Assembly (NCBI RefSeq): GCF_003963535.1 | Contig: NZ_CP034539.1 | Location: forward strand, 9,858,001-9,922,000 | Length of the DNA: 64,000 bases | From: Streptomyces cyaneochromogenes | GTDB taxonomy: Bacteria > Actinomycetota > Actinomycetes > Streptomycetales > Streptomycetaceae | Direction: 5' to 3' | Shown here: one piece after another, positions 24,346 through 32,494 of the stretch | How positions within the stretch are numbered: the first letter of the stretch is position 1 | Layout: each line of letters starts with the position of its first letter | Position numbers and translations under genes: made by a program | Notes under the pieces: generated by a model | Database searches by the model: none | The model's input: the letters and a program-made list of their open reading frames with translations, nothing else | What the model was told of the DNA's origin: nothing

Positions 24346-25251
24346 ATGACCTCCGAAACGATCACCGCGGACGCCGCGGGCACCTGGAAACTCGGCGGCC
24401 TGCCCGTGAGCCGCGTCGGCTTCGGCGCGATGCGGCTGACGGGCAGCGCCGCCTTCCACCACGGGACACCGAGCGACCGGAAGCGCTCGATCGCCGTACT
24501 GCGCAAGGCGGTCGAGCTCGGTGTCAACCACATCGACACGGCCGCCTTCTACTTCTCGGCCCTGCGCTCGGCCAACGAGCTCATCAACACCGCGCTGGCG
24601 CCGTACCCCGACAACCTGGTCATCGCCACGAAGGTCGGCCCCTTCCGCGACTACCACGGCGACTGGGGCACCTCGGCCCGCCCCGACCAACTGCGCGGCC
24701 ACGTCGAGGAGAACCTGCGCCAGCTCGGCCGCGACCACCTGGACCTCGTCTACCTGCGCCGCATGCGCCAGGACTCCGTCGCCGAGCACTTCGGCGCGCT
24801 GGCCGAACTGCGCGAGGCGGGCCTGATCCGGCACCTGGGCATCTCCGCCGTGCAGCCGAGGCACCTCGCCGAGGCCCAGGCCATCGCGCCCGTGGTGTCC
24901 GTGCAGAACCGGTACGCGCTCGACCGTCCCGACCCCGAGGCCGACGAACTCCTGCGCCTGTGCGGCGAGCAGGGCATCGCCTTCGTGCCGTTCTACGCGG
25001 TGGCCGGAGACGCGGAGGAGCGGGGCGCGACCACCGCCCACGACGACGCGGTGCTCGCCGTGGCACGGGCGCACGGCGCGAGCCCCGCCCAGGTGCGCAT
25101 CGCCTGGACCCTGTGCCAGGGCCCGCACGTCCTCGCCATTCCCGGCACCGGCAACCCCGACCACCTGACCGAGAACGTGGCCGCGGGCGCCCTCCGCCTC
25201 ACGGACGACGAACTGGCCCGGCTCAACTCGGCGCGCTCTCAAGCCGGTTGA
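24346..25251 (+). CDS. Aldo/keto reductase
   Basis: The 301-residue TIM-barrel AKR has VSRVGFGAMRLTG, VNHIDTAAFYFSALRSANELI (Asp and Tyr of the tetrad), LVIATKVGP (Lys) and the cofactor-binding end VLAIPGTGNPDHLTENV. The usual catalytic-His strand is LDLVYLRRMRQDS, where Arg replaces His; this is seen in several bacterial AKRs. It would use NADPH to reduce an aldehyde or ketone, substrate unknown. ATG 24346 was preferred over a GTG six codons upstream. It follows the chitinase by 39 bp on the same strand but has no obvious role in chitin use. Confidence 0.88.
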   Translation: MTSETITADAAGTWKLGGLPVSRVGFGAMRLTGSAAFHHGTPSDRKRSIAVLRKAVELGVNHIDTAAFYFSALRSANELINTALAPYPDNLVIATKVGPFRDYHGDWGTSARPDQLRGHVEENLRQLGRDHLDLVYLRRMRQDSVAEHFGALAELREAGLIRHLGISAVQPRHLAEAQAIAPVVSVQNRYALDRPDPEADELLRLCGEQGIAFVPFYAVAGDAEERGATTAHDDAVLAVARAHGASPAQVRIAWTLCQGPHVLAIPGTGNPDHLTENVAAGALRLTDDELARLNSARSQAG

Positions 25252-25270
25252 GCCGGACCGCCGGTGTCCC

Positions 25271-26257
25271 TCAGCCGGCGTACCCGGTCACCGGATAGTG
25301 GTCGGACAGGTTCGTGTACGTGTAGTCGGTGCCCCAGCTCGTCACCGTCCAGGGCGCGCTCTGCTCCTTGACGACATCGTTCTTCCACACCGTGGGCCGG
25401 GCGTGACCCGCGCGGTGCAGGACGTAGTCCAGGTCCTCGCGCGGGTCGTCGGGGTAGCGGTCGCGGGCTATGGAGTTCTCCAGCGTGTCGAAGGAGTACG
25501 GGTGCCCGGTGCGCGCTTCGGTCCCCACCAGTCCGCCGTCGGCGAGCATCGAGGCGTACTCGGGCGTGCGCGAGTCGACGTTCAGGTCACCGGCGACCAG
25601 CACCTGCTCACCCGCCGGAATGTTCCTGGCGTCCAGGAAGGCGTCGATCGCCTTGAACTGCCGGCTGCGCATCGCGGCCGCCTCACCGGTGGCACAGCCC
25701 GGGTCGGTCGACTGGGCGTGCGTGCCGACGACGTGCACCTTGGTCCCGTTCACGTTCAGCACCACGTACGCGAAGCCCTTGTTGGACCACCAGTCTGCAC
25801 CGCACGCGTCCTTGTAGACCCACTGCTCCTTGCGCACGATCGGCCACTTGCTGAGGACCGTGACCCCGCCGTCCTCGGGCGTGGTCGCCGAGTACGCGCC
25901 GCCGGTCGCGTCCCAGCCGCTCTTGGTCCGCCCGACCACCGGGGTCTGGTAGGGGTACTCGCCCGCGACCGAGGCCTTCAGCGCGTCCGACGACGCGTTG
26001 TCGAACGCCTCCTGGACCACCACGACGTCGTTCCCGCGGAAGAAGGACGCCTTGGCGATCTCGGCCGCCCGGTGGTCCTGGCCCCAGTTCGGGTAGAGCG
26101 ACTTGCTGAACAGGAACACGTTGTACGACAGGACCCGCAGCGCCGGCGCCTGCTCGGCGGCCGTGGCGGTCGGAGCGGCGCCGGCGAGCCCGGTCGTGGC
26201 GAGCGCGAGAGCGAGTACGGCGGCGCCTGTTGTGCGGCGCGGGGCGTGGAGCGTCAC
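25271..26257 (-). CDS. Secreted sphingomyelinase C-type phosphodiesterase
   Basis: The 328-residue protein has a signal peptide (arginine pair, AAVLALALATTGLAGAAPTATA) and a DNase I-like endonuclease/exonuclease/phosphatase fold of the bacterial sphingomyelinase type. Metal and catalytic motifs in order are LRVLSYNVFLF (Asn), VVVVQEAFDN (Glu), VHVVGTHAQSTDPGC (His), LVAGDLNVDSRTPEY (Asp, Asn), DLDYVL and NLSDHYPVTGYAG (terminal Asp-His). It would cleave sphingomyelin or related phospholipids outside the cell, possibly for phosphate or as a membrane-active factor. The two Cys around 151 and 183 could form a disulfide. It converges with the aldo/keto reductase. Confidence 0.88.
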   Translation of the reverse strand: MTLHAPRRTTGAAVLALALATTGLAGAAPTATAAEQAPALRVLSYNVFLFSKSLYPNWGQDHRAAEIAKASFFRGNDVVVVQEAFDNASSDALKASVAGEYPYQTPVVGRTKSGWDATGGAYSATTPEDGGVTVLSKWPIVRKEQWVYKDACGADWWSNKGFAYVVLNVNGTKVHVVGTHAQSTDPGCATGEAAAMRSRQFKAIDAFLDARNIPAGEQVLVAGDLNVDSRTPEYASMLADGGLVGTEARTGHPYSFDTLENSIARDRYPDDPREDLDYVLHRAGHARPTVWKNDVVKEQSAPWTVTSWGTDYTYTNLSDHYPVTGYAG

Positions 26258-26370
26258 TGGATCTCCCTGAGGGTGAGGAGGGCTGAGTGGCGCCGCACAT
26301 CAAACCACCGGCGATTACTCCCAGGTAACTCCCGTGCGTGGAAAGAATGTCGGCCAGCGGTACGCCCGGA

Positions 26371-26829
26371 TCAGACCACCCACACCCCGTCCCGCATGAG
26401 ATGCCGGCCGGGCATCTCGTGCTCCCCGTTCCGCGCCTGTATCGCGCGTGGCCGCACCTGGAACCAGACGTACGGCTTGCCGTCCGTCCGGGGATCCCAG
26501 CCCGTCTTCGCGAGGAACACCTCGGCGGCGGCCGACGGGGCCTCCTCGGCCGCGTACATCTGAACGTCGCCGTCGATGAGGACGACGTCCAGGGTGTCCC
26601 CGAGCGCCAGCCGGGCCCGTCCGCCGTCCCGCAGGTTGCGGCCGGTGGGTGTGGTCGGCCGCGTCGCGAGCCACAGGGCTTCGCCGTCCCAGGAGAACCA
26701 GAGCGGGACCAGGCAGGGCAGACCGTCGGCGTCGGCCGTGGCCACCCAGATGTCCATCTCCGTCGCCAGCCGGGACAGGAGGTCGCGCTTGCGCCGCTCG
26801 GGGCTGCGGGGCGGTTCGGTGATCTTCAT
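26371..26829 (-). CDS. Pyridoxamine 5'-phosphate oxidase-like flavin/F420 split-barrel protein
   Basis: The 152-residue protein has a single split barrel: IWVATADADGLPCLVPLWFSWDGEALWLAT is the typical opening strands, TGRNLRDGGRARLALGDTLDVVLIDGDV the middle, and KPYVWFQVRPRAIQARNG the end. In actinobacteria this group binds FMN or coenzyme F420 and includes F420-dependent reductases and pyridoxine oxidase-like enzymes. It cannot be assigned to a substrate. The start is ATG 26829 (MKITEPPRSPERRKRD). It stands alone; 113 bp separate it from the sphingomyelinase start on the same strand. Confidence 0.82.
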   Translation of the reverse strand: MKITEPPRSPERRKRDLLSRLATEMDIWVATADADGLPCLVPLWFSWDGEALWLATRPTTPTGRNLRDGGRARLALGDTLDVVLIDGDVQMYAAEEAPSAAAEVFLAKTGWDPRTDGKPYVWFQVRPRAIQARNGEHEMPGRHLMRDGVWVV

Positions 26830-27003
26830 GGCCGGGACGGTACCGGGGGAGTCGAGCGGGGTGGATCGGGCCCGGGGCCCGCCTCTGTTCGGGCCTGAGG
26901 CCTAGGCCCACCGGGGTAAGGGGTGCTCGTTCCCCGGGTGACTGGCGCCCGCGACGTTTTACGTATAACCTCTCCCGTCAATCGCACCTCCCGGAAGGCC
27001 TCG

Positions 27004-27390
27004 ATGAGACACATCGCCCTGGTCACCCTCGTCGTCGACGACTACGACGAGGCGATCCGCTTCTACACCGAAGCCCTCGGCTTCCGGCTCGTCGAGGACA
27101 CGCCCCGCCCGGACGGCTCCCGCTGGGTCGTCGTGGCGGCAGACGACCAGGGCAGTGCCCTGCTGCTGGCCCGGGCCAAGGGTGACGAGCAGCGCGCCCG
27201 GGTGGGTGACCAGACCGGTGGGCGTGTCGGGTTCTTCCTGCACACCGACGACTTCGCCCGCGACCACGCCCGCATGCTCGCTGCCGGCGTGACCTTCCTG
27301 GAGGAGCCCCGGCATGAGCCGTACGGCTCGGTCGCCGTCTTCCAGGACCTGTACGGCAACCGCTGGGACCTGCTCCAGCCCGCCGGCTGA
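27004..27390 (+). CDS. VOC/glyoxalase family protein
   Basis: The 128-residue single-module VOC protein reads HIALVTLVVDDYDEAIRFYTEALGFRLVED (N-terminal beta-alpha-beta), VGFFLHTDDFARDHARMLAAGVTFLEEPR and VAVFQDLYGNRWDLLQP. Metal-ligand positions are His3 near the N terminus and Glu/Gln near the ends of the strands. Such proteins are lyases, dioxygenases or resistance binders; no function is assignable. ATG 27004 matches the fold start. A possible -10 TATAAC lies at 26964-26969, 35 bp before the ATG. It is followed after 71 bp by adenosine deaminase on the same strand. Confidence 0.85.
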   Translation: MRHIALVTLVVDDYDEAIRFYTEALGFRLVEDTPRPDGSRWVVVAADDQGSALLLARAKGDEQRARVGDQTGGRVGFFLHTDDFARDHARMLAAGVTFLEEPRHEPYGSVAVFQDLYGNRWDLLQPAG

Positions 27391-27461
27391 CCGGCCTTGC
27401 GAACCGCCCCGCCGCCTCCCGCCGCTTCCGAACCGCCCCCATCGAGGAAAGACCGCACACC

Positions 27462-28526
27462 ATGACCGCTACGCGCGTAGACGCCGATGTGATCCGCCGC
27501 CTCCCCAAGGCCGTCCTGCACGACCACCTCGACGGCGGCCTGCGCCCCGCCACCGTGGTGGAGCTCGCGGAGGCGGTCGGCCACACCCTGCCCACCACCG
27601 ACCCCGACGAGCTGGCCGCCTGGTACTTCGAGGCCGCGAACTCCGGCGACCTGGTCCGCTACATAGCCACCTTCGAGCACACCCTCGCCGTGATGCAGAC
27701 CCGCGAGGGCCTGCTGCGCACCGCCGAGGAGTACGTCCTCGACCTGGCCGCGGACGGTGTCGTGTACGGCGAGGTGCGGTACGCCCCCGAGCTGAACACC
27801 AACGGCGGGCTGACCCTCGCCGAGGTCGTCGAGACCGTCCAGGAGGGCCTCGCCGCCGGTATGGCGAAGGTCGCGGCCGCCGGTACCCCGGTGCGCGTGG
27901 GCACCCTGCTGTGCGGGATGCGGATGTTCGACCGGGTGCGCGAGGCCGCCGACCTCGCTGTGGCGTTCCGGGACGCCGGTGTCGTCGGCTTCGACATCGC
28001 CGGCGCCGAGGACGGCTTCCCGCCCGCCGACCACCTCGACGCCTTCGAGCACCTGCGCCGCGAGAGCGTCCCGTTCACCATCCACGCCGGTGAGGCGCAC
28101 GGCCTGCCCAGCATCCACCAGGCCCTGCAGGTCTGCGGCGCCCAGCGCATCGGCCACGGTGTGCGCATCACCGACGACATCGTGGACGGCAAGCTCGGGC
28201 GCCTCGCCGGCTGGGTGCGCGACCGCCGTGTCGCCCTGGAGATGTGCCCGACGTCCAACCTCCAGACCGGCGCCGCCACCTCGATCGCCGAGCACCCGAT
28301 CACCGCGCTGAAGGACCTCGGCTTCCGCGTCACCCTCAACACCGACAACCGGCTGGTGTCGGGTACGACGATGACCCGCGAGATGTCCCTGCTGGTCGAG
28401 GAGGCCGGCTGGACGGTCGAGGACCTGCGCACGGTCACGGTGAACGCCGTGAAGAGCGCGTTCATCCCGTTCGACGAGCGCAGGGCCCTCATCGAGGAGG
28501 TCGTGCTCCCGGGCTACGCGCTCTGA
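27462..28526 (+). CDS. add: Adenosine deaminase
   Basis: The 354-residue metal-dependent hydrolase converts adenosine or deoxyadenosine to the inosine form. Key motifs are KAVLHDHLDGGLRPATVVEL (zinc HxH), FTIHAGEAHG (zinc His and catalytic Glu), RIGHGVRI (His), EMCPTSNLQTGA and VTLNTDNRLVSGT (zinc Asp). All catalytic residues are present. Typical Streptomyces length. ATG 27462 has GAGGAAAG about 11 nt upstream. It acts in purine salvage in the cytosol. Streptomyces often carry several Add paralogues; this one ends 15 bp before the convergent DinB-like gene. Confidence 0.95.
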   Translation: MTATRVDADVIRRLPKAVLHDHLDGGLRPATVVELAEAVGHTLPTTDPDELAAWYFEAANSGDLVRYIATFEHTLAVMQTREGLLRTAEEYVLDLAADGVVYGEVRYAPELNTNGGLTLAEVVETVQEGLAAGMAKVAAAGTPVRVGTLLCGMRMFDRVREAADLAVAFRDAGVVGFDIAGAEDGFPPADHLDAFEHLRRESVPFTIHAGEAHGLPSIHQALQVCGAQRIGHGVRITDDIVDGKLGRLAGWVRDRRVALEMCPTSNLQTGAATSIAEHPITALKDLGFRVTLNTDNRLVSGTTMTREMSLLVEEAGWTVEDLRTVTVNAVKSAFIPFDERRALIEEVVLPGYAL

Positions 28527-28541
28527 GGCGGCCCCGCGGGT

Positions 28542-29051
28542 CTATGAGCCGGCGAGCAGCCCGCGTACGTAGGCGGCCTGTCCGACGTGCTGCAGATCGT
28601 CGGACAGGACGCTGACCAGCCGTACGCCCAGGCTGACCGGCGGATCCCAGCGCTCGTCCACGATGCGCTCCAGATCCTTGGCGGCCACCTCGCGCAGGGC
28701 CCCGAGGGTCTGGGTGTGCACGGCGTCGTAGTAGCCGGTCAGCAGGTCACCGGAGTCGACCCGCACCTTGGCGACCTTCGCCGCGGTGTGCCCGTAGCCG
28801 GTGTCGTGGCGCGGCAGGTCCAGCCCGAAGGTCTTGTGGAAGTCCAGCGTCAGCCACACCTGGTCGAGGCCGAAGGCGTCGGCGATGTGGTCGTCCTGGA
28901 CCCGGGTGAGATGCCAGATGAGCCAGGCGATGGAGTTGGTGTCGGCGGAGGGCCGGGCGTGCAGGGCGTCGAGGTCGAGGCCCTCGACGGCGGCGTGGAC
29001 TTCTTCCTGGATGCGGTTGTAACCGTCGATGAGGATGTCCTTGGCATGCAT
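28542..29051 (-). CDS. DinB/DUF664 family protein (mycothiol-dependent enzyme-like)
   Basis: The 169-residue four-helix-bundle protein has the DUF664/DinB features SIAWLIWHLTRVQDDHIAD (first metal His) and SVLSDDLQHVGQAAYVRGLL (C-terminal metal His and conserved QHVGQAAYVRG). The middle Tyr-Gly-His element is DTGYGHTAAKVAKVRVDS. In actinobacteria this fold includes mycothiol S-transferases and maleylpyruvate isomerase, so a mycothiol-dependent detoxification role is plausible but not shown. ATG 29051 follows an in-frame ATG six codons upstream; the later one fits the family start (MHAKDILIDGYNRI). It sits next to the LysR gene on the same strand. Confidence 0.82.
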   Translation of the reverse strand: MHAKDILIDGYNRIQEEVHAAVEGLDLDALHARPSADTNSIAWLIWHLTRVQDDHIADAFGLDQVWLTLDFHKTFGLDLPRHDTGYGHTAAKVAKVRVDSGDLLTGYYDAVHTQTLGALREVAAKDLERIVDERWDPPVSLGVRLVSVLSDDLQHVGQAAYVRGLLAGS

Positions 29052-29076
29052 GGCTCCACCATCGCGCACCCGTCCG

Positions 29077-29964
29077 TCAGCCGCCTTCCGTTTCCAGCAG
29101 CGCCATCAGCGCCCGGGCGGCCGGGCTGGTGGCCTGGGCGGGCGGCAGCAGGGCGACCGTCTCGTAGACCGTGTCGCCGGTGCCCTTCACCGGCAGGGCG
29201 GTCAGCGACGGCCGCTTGTGCCGGAAGTGGCGCGGCACGACGGCGATACCGAGGTTCTCGTCCACCAGGTCCAGGAGGCTGTGCACGTCGTTGACCTCCA
29301 GGGAGACGGTGCGCCGTACGCCCGCGGCCGCGAACACGGCGTCGGTGGCGCGGCGCGGCCCCCAGTCCGGATGGAAGTCGACGAACACCTCCCCGCCCAG
29401 CTCCTCCGGAGTGACCGCGGCCCCGGCGGTCGCGAGCCGGTGGCTCGGATGGCACAGGACGGTCATCGGCTCGCTGGTCAGCGGTACGACGCGCAGCTGG
29501 TCGGTGTCCTCCTGCGCGGTCCGCACGGCGAAGGCCAGATCGAGGCGCCCGGCCGCGACCTCCTCCGCGAGCGCGCCCGAACCGGCCTGACGCAGACAGA
29601 TCTCCACGTCCGGATGCTCCCGCCGGAAGGCCGCGAGCAGCCCCGCCACATGCACCCCGGCGATGCACTGCTCGGACCCGAGCGCCAGCATCCCGCGCAG
29701 CACGCCCTGCACCGCGGCCACCGCCTCATGGGCGGCCCGCACCTGCGCCAGGATCCGCTCCGCCTCGCACAGCAGGGCACGGCCGGCCGGGGTGAGCGTC
29801 ACCCGGCGGGTGGTGCGCACGAACAGCGGGGTCTGCAACTCCCGTTCCAGCGCCCGGATCGACGCCGACAGGCCCGACTGGGACACCAGCAGGCGCTCGG
29901 CCGCCCGGGTGAAGTGCTGGTCCTCGGCGACCGCCACGAAGTGCTGGAGATGGCGCAGTTCCAT
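29077..29964 (-). CDS. LysR family transcriptional regulator
   Basis: The 295-residue LysR protein has MELRHLQHFVAVAEDQHFTRAAERLLVSQSGLSASIRALERELQTPLFVRTTR-type HTH at residues 1-60. A two-lobed effector domain follows (IAGVHVAGLLAAFRREHPDV, LDLAFAVRTAQEDTDQLRVV, NLGIAVVPRHFRHKRPSLT). It is divergent from an aldo/keto reductase gene. A perfect inverted repeat GATTGAGC-N9-GCTCAATC touches its start codon (29965-29989) and contains a T-N11-A LysR box. Autoregulation plus control of the reductase is the usual LysR arrangement, here inferred from layout. Confidence 0.92.
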   Translation of the reverse strand: MELRHLQHFVAVAEDQHFTRAAERLLVSQSGLSASIRALERELQTPLFVRTTRRVTLTPAGRALLCEAERILAQVRAAHEAVAAVQGVLRGMLALGSEQCIAGVHVAGLLAAFRREHPDVEICLRQAGSGALAEEVAAGRLDLAFAVRTAQEDTDQLRVVPLTSEPMTVLCHPSHRLATAGAAVTPEELGGEVFVDFHPDWGPRRATDAVFAAAGVRRTVSLEVNDVHSLLDLVDENLGIAVVPRHFRHKRPSLTALPVKGTGDTVYETVALLPPAQATSPAARALMALLETEGG

Positions 29965-29989
29965 GATTGAGCAGATTAGTCGCTCAATC
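29965..29989. promoter_or_regulatory. LysR-type operator
   Basis: GATTGAGC (29965-29972) and GCTCAATC (29982-29989) are perfect inverse copies around AGATTAGTC. The T-N11-A core of LysR boxes is contained in it. It begins immediately before the lysR ATG (29964) and lies 112 bp upstream of the divergent aldo/keto reductase start. Confidence 0.7.
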
Positions 29990-30100
29990 CCATCTGATTT
30001 ACCTGTTGGACCACTGCCCGCAGGTCACGACAGAGTGGAGGACGACTGGAGGACGGTTCTGCGGAGCCGTCCCTCGTGTGCCAACCCCTCTGGAGTCGCG

Positions 30101-31096
30101 TTGTACACCGCACACCCCGACCGCTACGCGGACATGCCCTACCGCCGCACCGGACGCAGCGGCCTCAAGCTCCCGGCGCTGTCCCTCGGACTGTGGCACA
30201 ACTTCGGCCCGGCGGACCGCTCGGTCGAGCACCAGCGGGCCATTCTGCGCCGCGCCTTCGACCTCGGCGTCACCCACTTCGACCTGGCCAACAACTACGG
30301 TCCGCCGCCCGGCGCGGCCGAGTCGGCGTTCGGCGAGGCGTTGAAGACGGACTTCGCGCCGTACCGCGACGAGCTGATCATCTCCACCAAGGCCGGCTAT
30401 CTGATGTGGCCCGGTCCGTACGGCGAGTGGGGCTCGCGCAAGTACCTGCTGTCCTCGCTGGACCAGAGTCTGAAGCGGATGGGCCTGGACTACGTCGACA
30501 TCTTCTACTCGCACCGCCCCGACCCGGACACTCCGCTGGAGGAGACGATGGGCGCCCTGCACTCGGCGGTGCAGCAGGGCAAGGCGCTGTACGTCGGCGT
30601 CTCCAACTACTCGGCCGAGCAGACCCGCGAGGCGGCCCGTATCCTCGCCGACCTGGGCACGCCGCTGCTCATCCACCAGCCGGCCTACTCGATGCTGAAC
30701 CGCCGCCCCGAGGAGGAGTGCCTCCTCGACGCGCTGGACGAACTGCAGGTCGGTTCGATCGTGTTCTCCCCGCTGGCACAGGGCCGGCTGACCTCCCGCT
30801 ACCTCGACGGCATTCCGAAGGACTCGCGGGCCGCGAGCGGCAGCCCGTTCCTGAGCGCCGACGCGATCACCGAGGAACTGCTGGGCAAGCTGCGTGCCCT
30901 CGACGAGATCGCCAAGTCCCGCGGCCAGACCCTGGCCCAGCTGGCCCTGGCCTGGGTGCTGCGCGGCGGCCGGGTGACCTCCGCGCTCGTCGGCGCGAGC
31001 AGCGCGCAGCAGATCGAGGACAGCGTCGCCGCGACCGGCAACCTGGACTTCGACACGCAGGAGCTGGACCGGATCGAGGCGGTGCTCAAGGGCTGA
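30101..31096 (+). CDS. Aldo/keto reductase, YghZ/L-glyceraldehyde-3-phosphate reductase type
   Basis: The 331-residue AKR has FGPADRSVEHQRAILRRAFDLG, VTHFDLANNYGPPPGAAESAF (Asp, Tyr), ELIISTKAGYLMWPGPYGEWGSRKYLLSSL (Lys; the WPGPYGEWGSRKY insert is diagnostic of YghZ), YVDIFYSHRPDPDTPLEE (His), and ALVGASSAQQIEDSV (NADPH). E. coli YghZ reduces methylglyoxal and glyceraldehyde phosphate. TTG 30101 is the likely start: the N terminus YTAHPDRYADMPYRRTGRSG fits the family and CTGGAG is 5 nt upstream. The gene is divergent from a LysR regulator and overlaps the convergent DUF1905 gene by 11 bp. Confidence 0.9.
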   Translation: MYTAHPDRYADMPYRRTGRSGLKLPALSLGLWHNFGPADRSVEHQRAILRRAFDLGVTHFDLANNYGPPPGAAESAFGEALKTDFAPYRDELIISTKAGYLMWPGPYGEWGSRKYLLSSLDQSLKRMGLDYVDIFYSHRPDPDTPLEETMGALHSAVQQGKALYVGVSNYSAEQTREAARILADLGTPLLIHQPAYSMLNRRPEEECLLDALDELQVGSIVFSPLAQGRLTSRYLDGIPKDSRAASGSPFLSADAITEELLGKLRALDEIAKSRGQTLAQLALAWVLRGGRVTSALVGASSAQQIEDSVAATGNLDFDTQELDRIEAVLKG

Positions 31097-31376
31097 GCCG
31101 CTCCGTGAGGTGAACGGTGACGGAGTCGCCCTCCTGCTTCCCGATGGCCTTGCGCACGTCGGCCTTGACGGGGAGCTTGTGGGTGCCGTCTCCGAGGGCC
31201 ATGAACGAACTCTGGAACGGATGTCCGTCCACGGTCCCGCGGATTCTGACCAGTCCGCGGGTACCGAAGAAGTCGACGGACTCGGGCCAGACGAGGTAGG
31301 TCCAGCCGCCCTTGCTCGGGCTCTTGCGCAGGACCGCGGTGAATTCCGCGTCCAGTAGGTGTCCGCTGGTGGTCAT
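31086..31376 (-). CDS. DUF1905 domain protein
   Basis: The 96-residue protein reads FTAVLRKSPSKGGWTYLVWP, GLVRIRGTVDGHPFQSSFMALGDGTHKLPVKADVRKAIGKQEGDSV, a full DUF1905 beta-barrel-like domain. Longer family members add a C-terminal YdeI/OmpD-like helix pair; this one is the minimal form. Function is unknown. ATG 31376 (MTTSGHLLDAEF) was used instead of an in-frame ATG 12 codons upstream. Its stop lies inside the 3' end of the aldo/keto reductase gene (11-bp convergent overlap). Confidence 0.8.
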   Translation of the reverse strand: MTTSGHLLDAEFTAVLRKSPSKGGWTYLVWPESVDFFGTRGLVRIRGTVDGHPFQSSFMALGDGTHKLPVKADVRKAIGKQEGDSVTVHLTERLSP

Positions 31377-31440
31377 GGCATGCTCCGTTCCCGGCGGTCC
31401 GACTGCCTTCACTGGTCAGGACCGCCGCGCGTCCCGGAAC

Positions 31441-31677
31441 TCATCGCTCAGGCGGCGACTGGTCGCTCATGCCCCGGCGGGCACCCGGTCCAGGAATCCC
31501 AGGACGGACGGCGACGATGTCCTCGTGTCCGCGGACGTCGGCCATGGGGTCGGTGCAGCCGCCGAACGGGGTCCACGCGGTGGTGACCGCCAAGGCGAGC
31601 GTCTCGGGCTCGCGGGCGTTCCAGGCCTCGAAGTAACGGGCGACGGCGATCTCGTAGCGGTCGGTGGTCGCGGGCAT
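31441..31677 (-). pseudogene. Remnant of a SnoaL/NTF2-like polyketide-cyclase family gene
   Basis: The first 56 codons (TDRYEIAVARYFEAWNAREPETLALAV, then AWTPFGGCTDPMADVRGHEDI) match the N terminus of SnoaL-like NTF2 proteins. After VRGHEDIVAV the reading frame is unrelated, and only about 14 more family-like residues (SVLGFLDRVPAGA) appear in another frame. A full protein would be about 130 residues. The C-terminal half is missing, so the gene is broken by frameshift and deletion. The region between it and the DUF1905 gene is only 64 bp. Confidence 0.55.
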
Positions 31678-32012
31678 GGTCGATCAGCCTCCAACGAGGT
31701 CCTCACCGCTGGTCGGAAGCCGGGTGGAGGTCGGGGCGCACCCGTTACCGCCACGATGCCCGCACGCGTCGGGAAGCTCGATTACCCCCGGGGTGATGAA
31801 CCCGGCTGGCATGTACTCGTCGTATTTCGGCCAACACCGACTGTGAATATGCCAGGAGACTGGCCGGAAAGTCGTGGTGACAGTGTTTCAGTAGTGAACA
31901 TACTCACTACTGGGGTGCCTCACATGGGGCGACGGTACCCTCACACACCGCTCACGAGCCGCACGGAAAGCGAGGCCGCCGACAGGCGAACACGCAATAC
32001 GGGGGAGGCTAC
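31678..32012. other. Intergenic region with promoter and operator
   Basis: This 335-bp stretch has no convincing gene. It contains the inverted repeat at 31889-31912 and, inside it, a candidate promoter GTGACA (31877-31882) with CATACT (31899-31904) 16 bp apart. The ribosome site GGGGGAGG for the downstream gene lies at about 32000-32007. The left part shows nothing of note beyond the start of the cyclase remnant. Confidence 0.5.
31889..31912 (+). promoter_or_regulatory. 9+6+9 bp inverted repeat over a promoter
   Basis: CAGTAGTGA and TCACTACTG are perfect inverse copies with ACATAC between. The central CATACT is also the best -10 match, so a dimer bound here would block RNA polymerase. The gene controlled is the TTA-containing 32013 gene, 101 bp downstream. 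The binding protein is unknown. Confidence 0.55.
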
Positions 32013-32423
32013 GTGCACGACGAGTTCCTGTGCCATGTCACCGCATACGGAGTCTGCGGAGGCCGGCGCATCGGTGTACCCCTGGGCACGTACCGGGCAC
32101 CCACCCTGGCCCTGGCCCTGTGGTGGTTGCGCGACCGGGCGTCCTGGATCGCCGAGCGATTAGACCCGCGACCCGAGGCCGAGCACTTCCCGCCGAGCGC
32201 GCTCGTCCCGGTCGCCGACACCGTGCTCGACGTTCCGGCCGTGTTGCGCACCTGGTGCGGTGACGTCGCTCAACAGGAGCTGATCGCCGACGAGTTGGCG
32301 GCCGGACGGCTGGTGCGGATCGCCGTGAACGACGACACCACCGAGTACGAACTCCTCGCCGAGTCGGTGGATGCCCTGCGGATGCAGCGGACCATCCCGG
32401 CGCTGGTCGTGCCCGTCGCCTGA
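32013..32423 (+). CDS. Conserved hypothetical protein with a TTA (bldA-dependent) codon
   Basis: The 136-residue cytosolic protein (MHDEFLCHVTAYGVCGGRR, LALWWLRDRASWIAERLDPR, VLRTWCGDVAQQELIADELAAG) resembles no family I can name. It starts at GTG 32013 with GGGGGAGG 5 nt upstream. Codon 50 is TTA (32160-32162), one of only two in the window. In Streptomyces TTA requires the bldA tRNA, which accumulates late in development, so the protein is probably made only in differentiating cultures. A strong inverted repeat overlaps its promoter. There are three Cys, at residues 7, 15 and 82, but no clear metal motif. Confidence 0.65.
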   Translation: MHDEFLCHVTAYGVCGGRRIGVPLGTYRAPTLALALWWLRDRASWIAERLDPRPEAEHFPPSALVPVADTVLDVPAVLRTWCGDVAQQELIADELAAGRLVRIAVNDDTTEYELLAESVDALRMQRTIPALVVPVA

Positions 32424-32482
32424 GAGCCGCTCCGACGTGATCCCCGCAGGCGACAGAAGCGGCGCACAACAGCACAGATCGA

Positions 32483-32488
32483 TAGAAT
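32483..32488 (+). promoter_or_regulatory. -10 box TAGAAT for the 32495/32611/33146 gene set
   Basis: TAGAAT ends 7 nt before ATG 32495, so transcription may begin at that A and the message would be leaderless. No clear -35 box is visible; the sequence upstream is GGCGACAGAAGCGGCGCA-like. It probably drives the small ORF, the SH3-like gene and the kinase. Confidence 0.45.
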
Positions 32489-32494
32489 CCAGGC

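Noticed and set aside
27314..28093. Arg/Pro-rich open frame overlapping adenosine deaminase
   Set aside because: It is a shadow frame of the deaminase, whose catalytic motifs are all intact.
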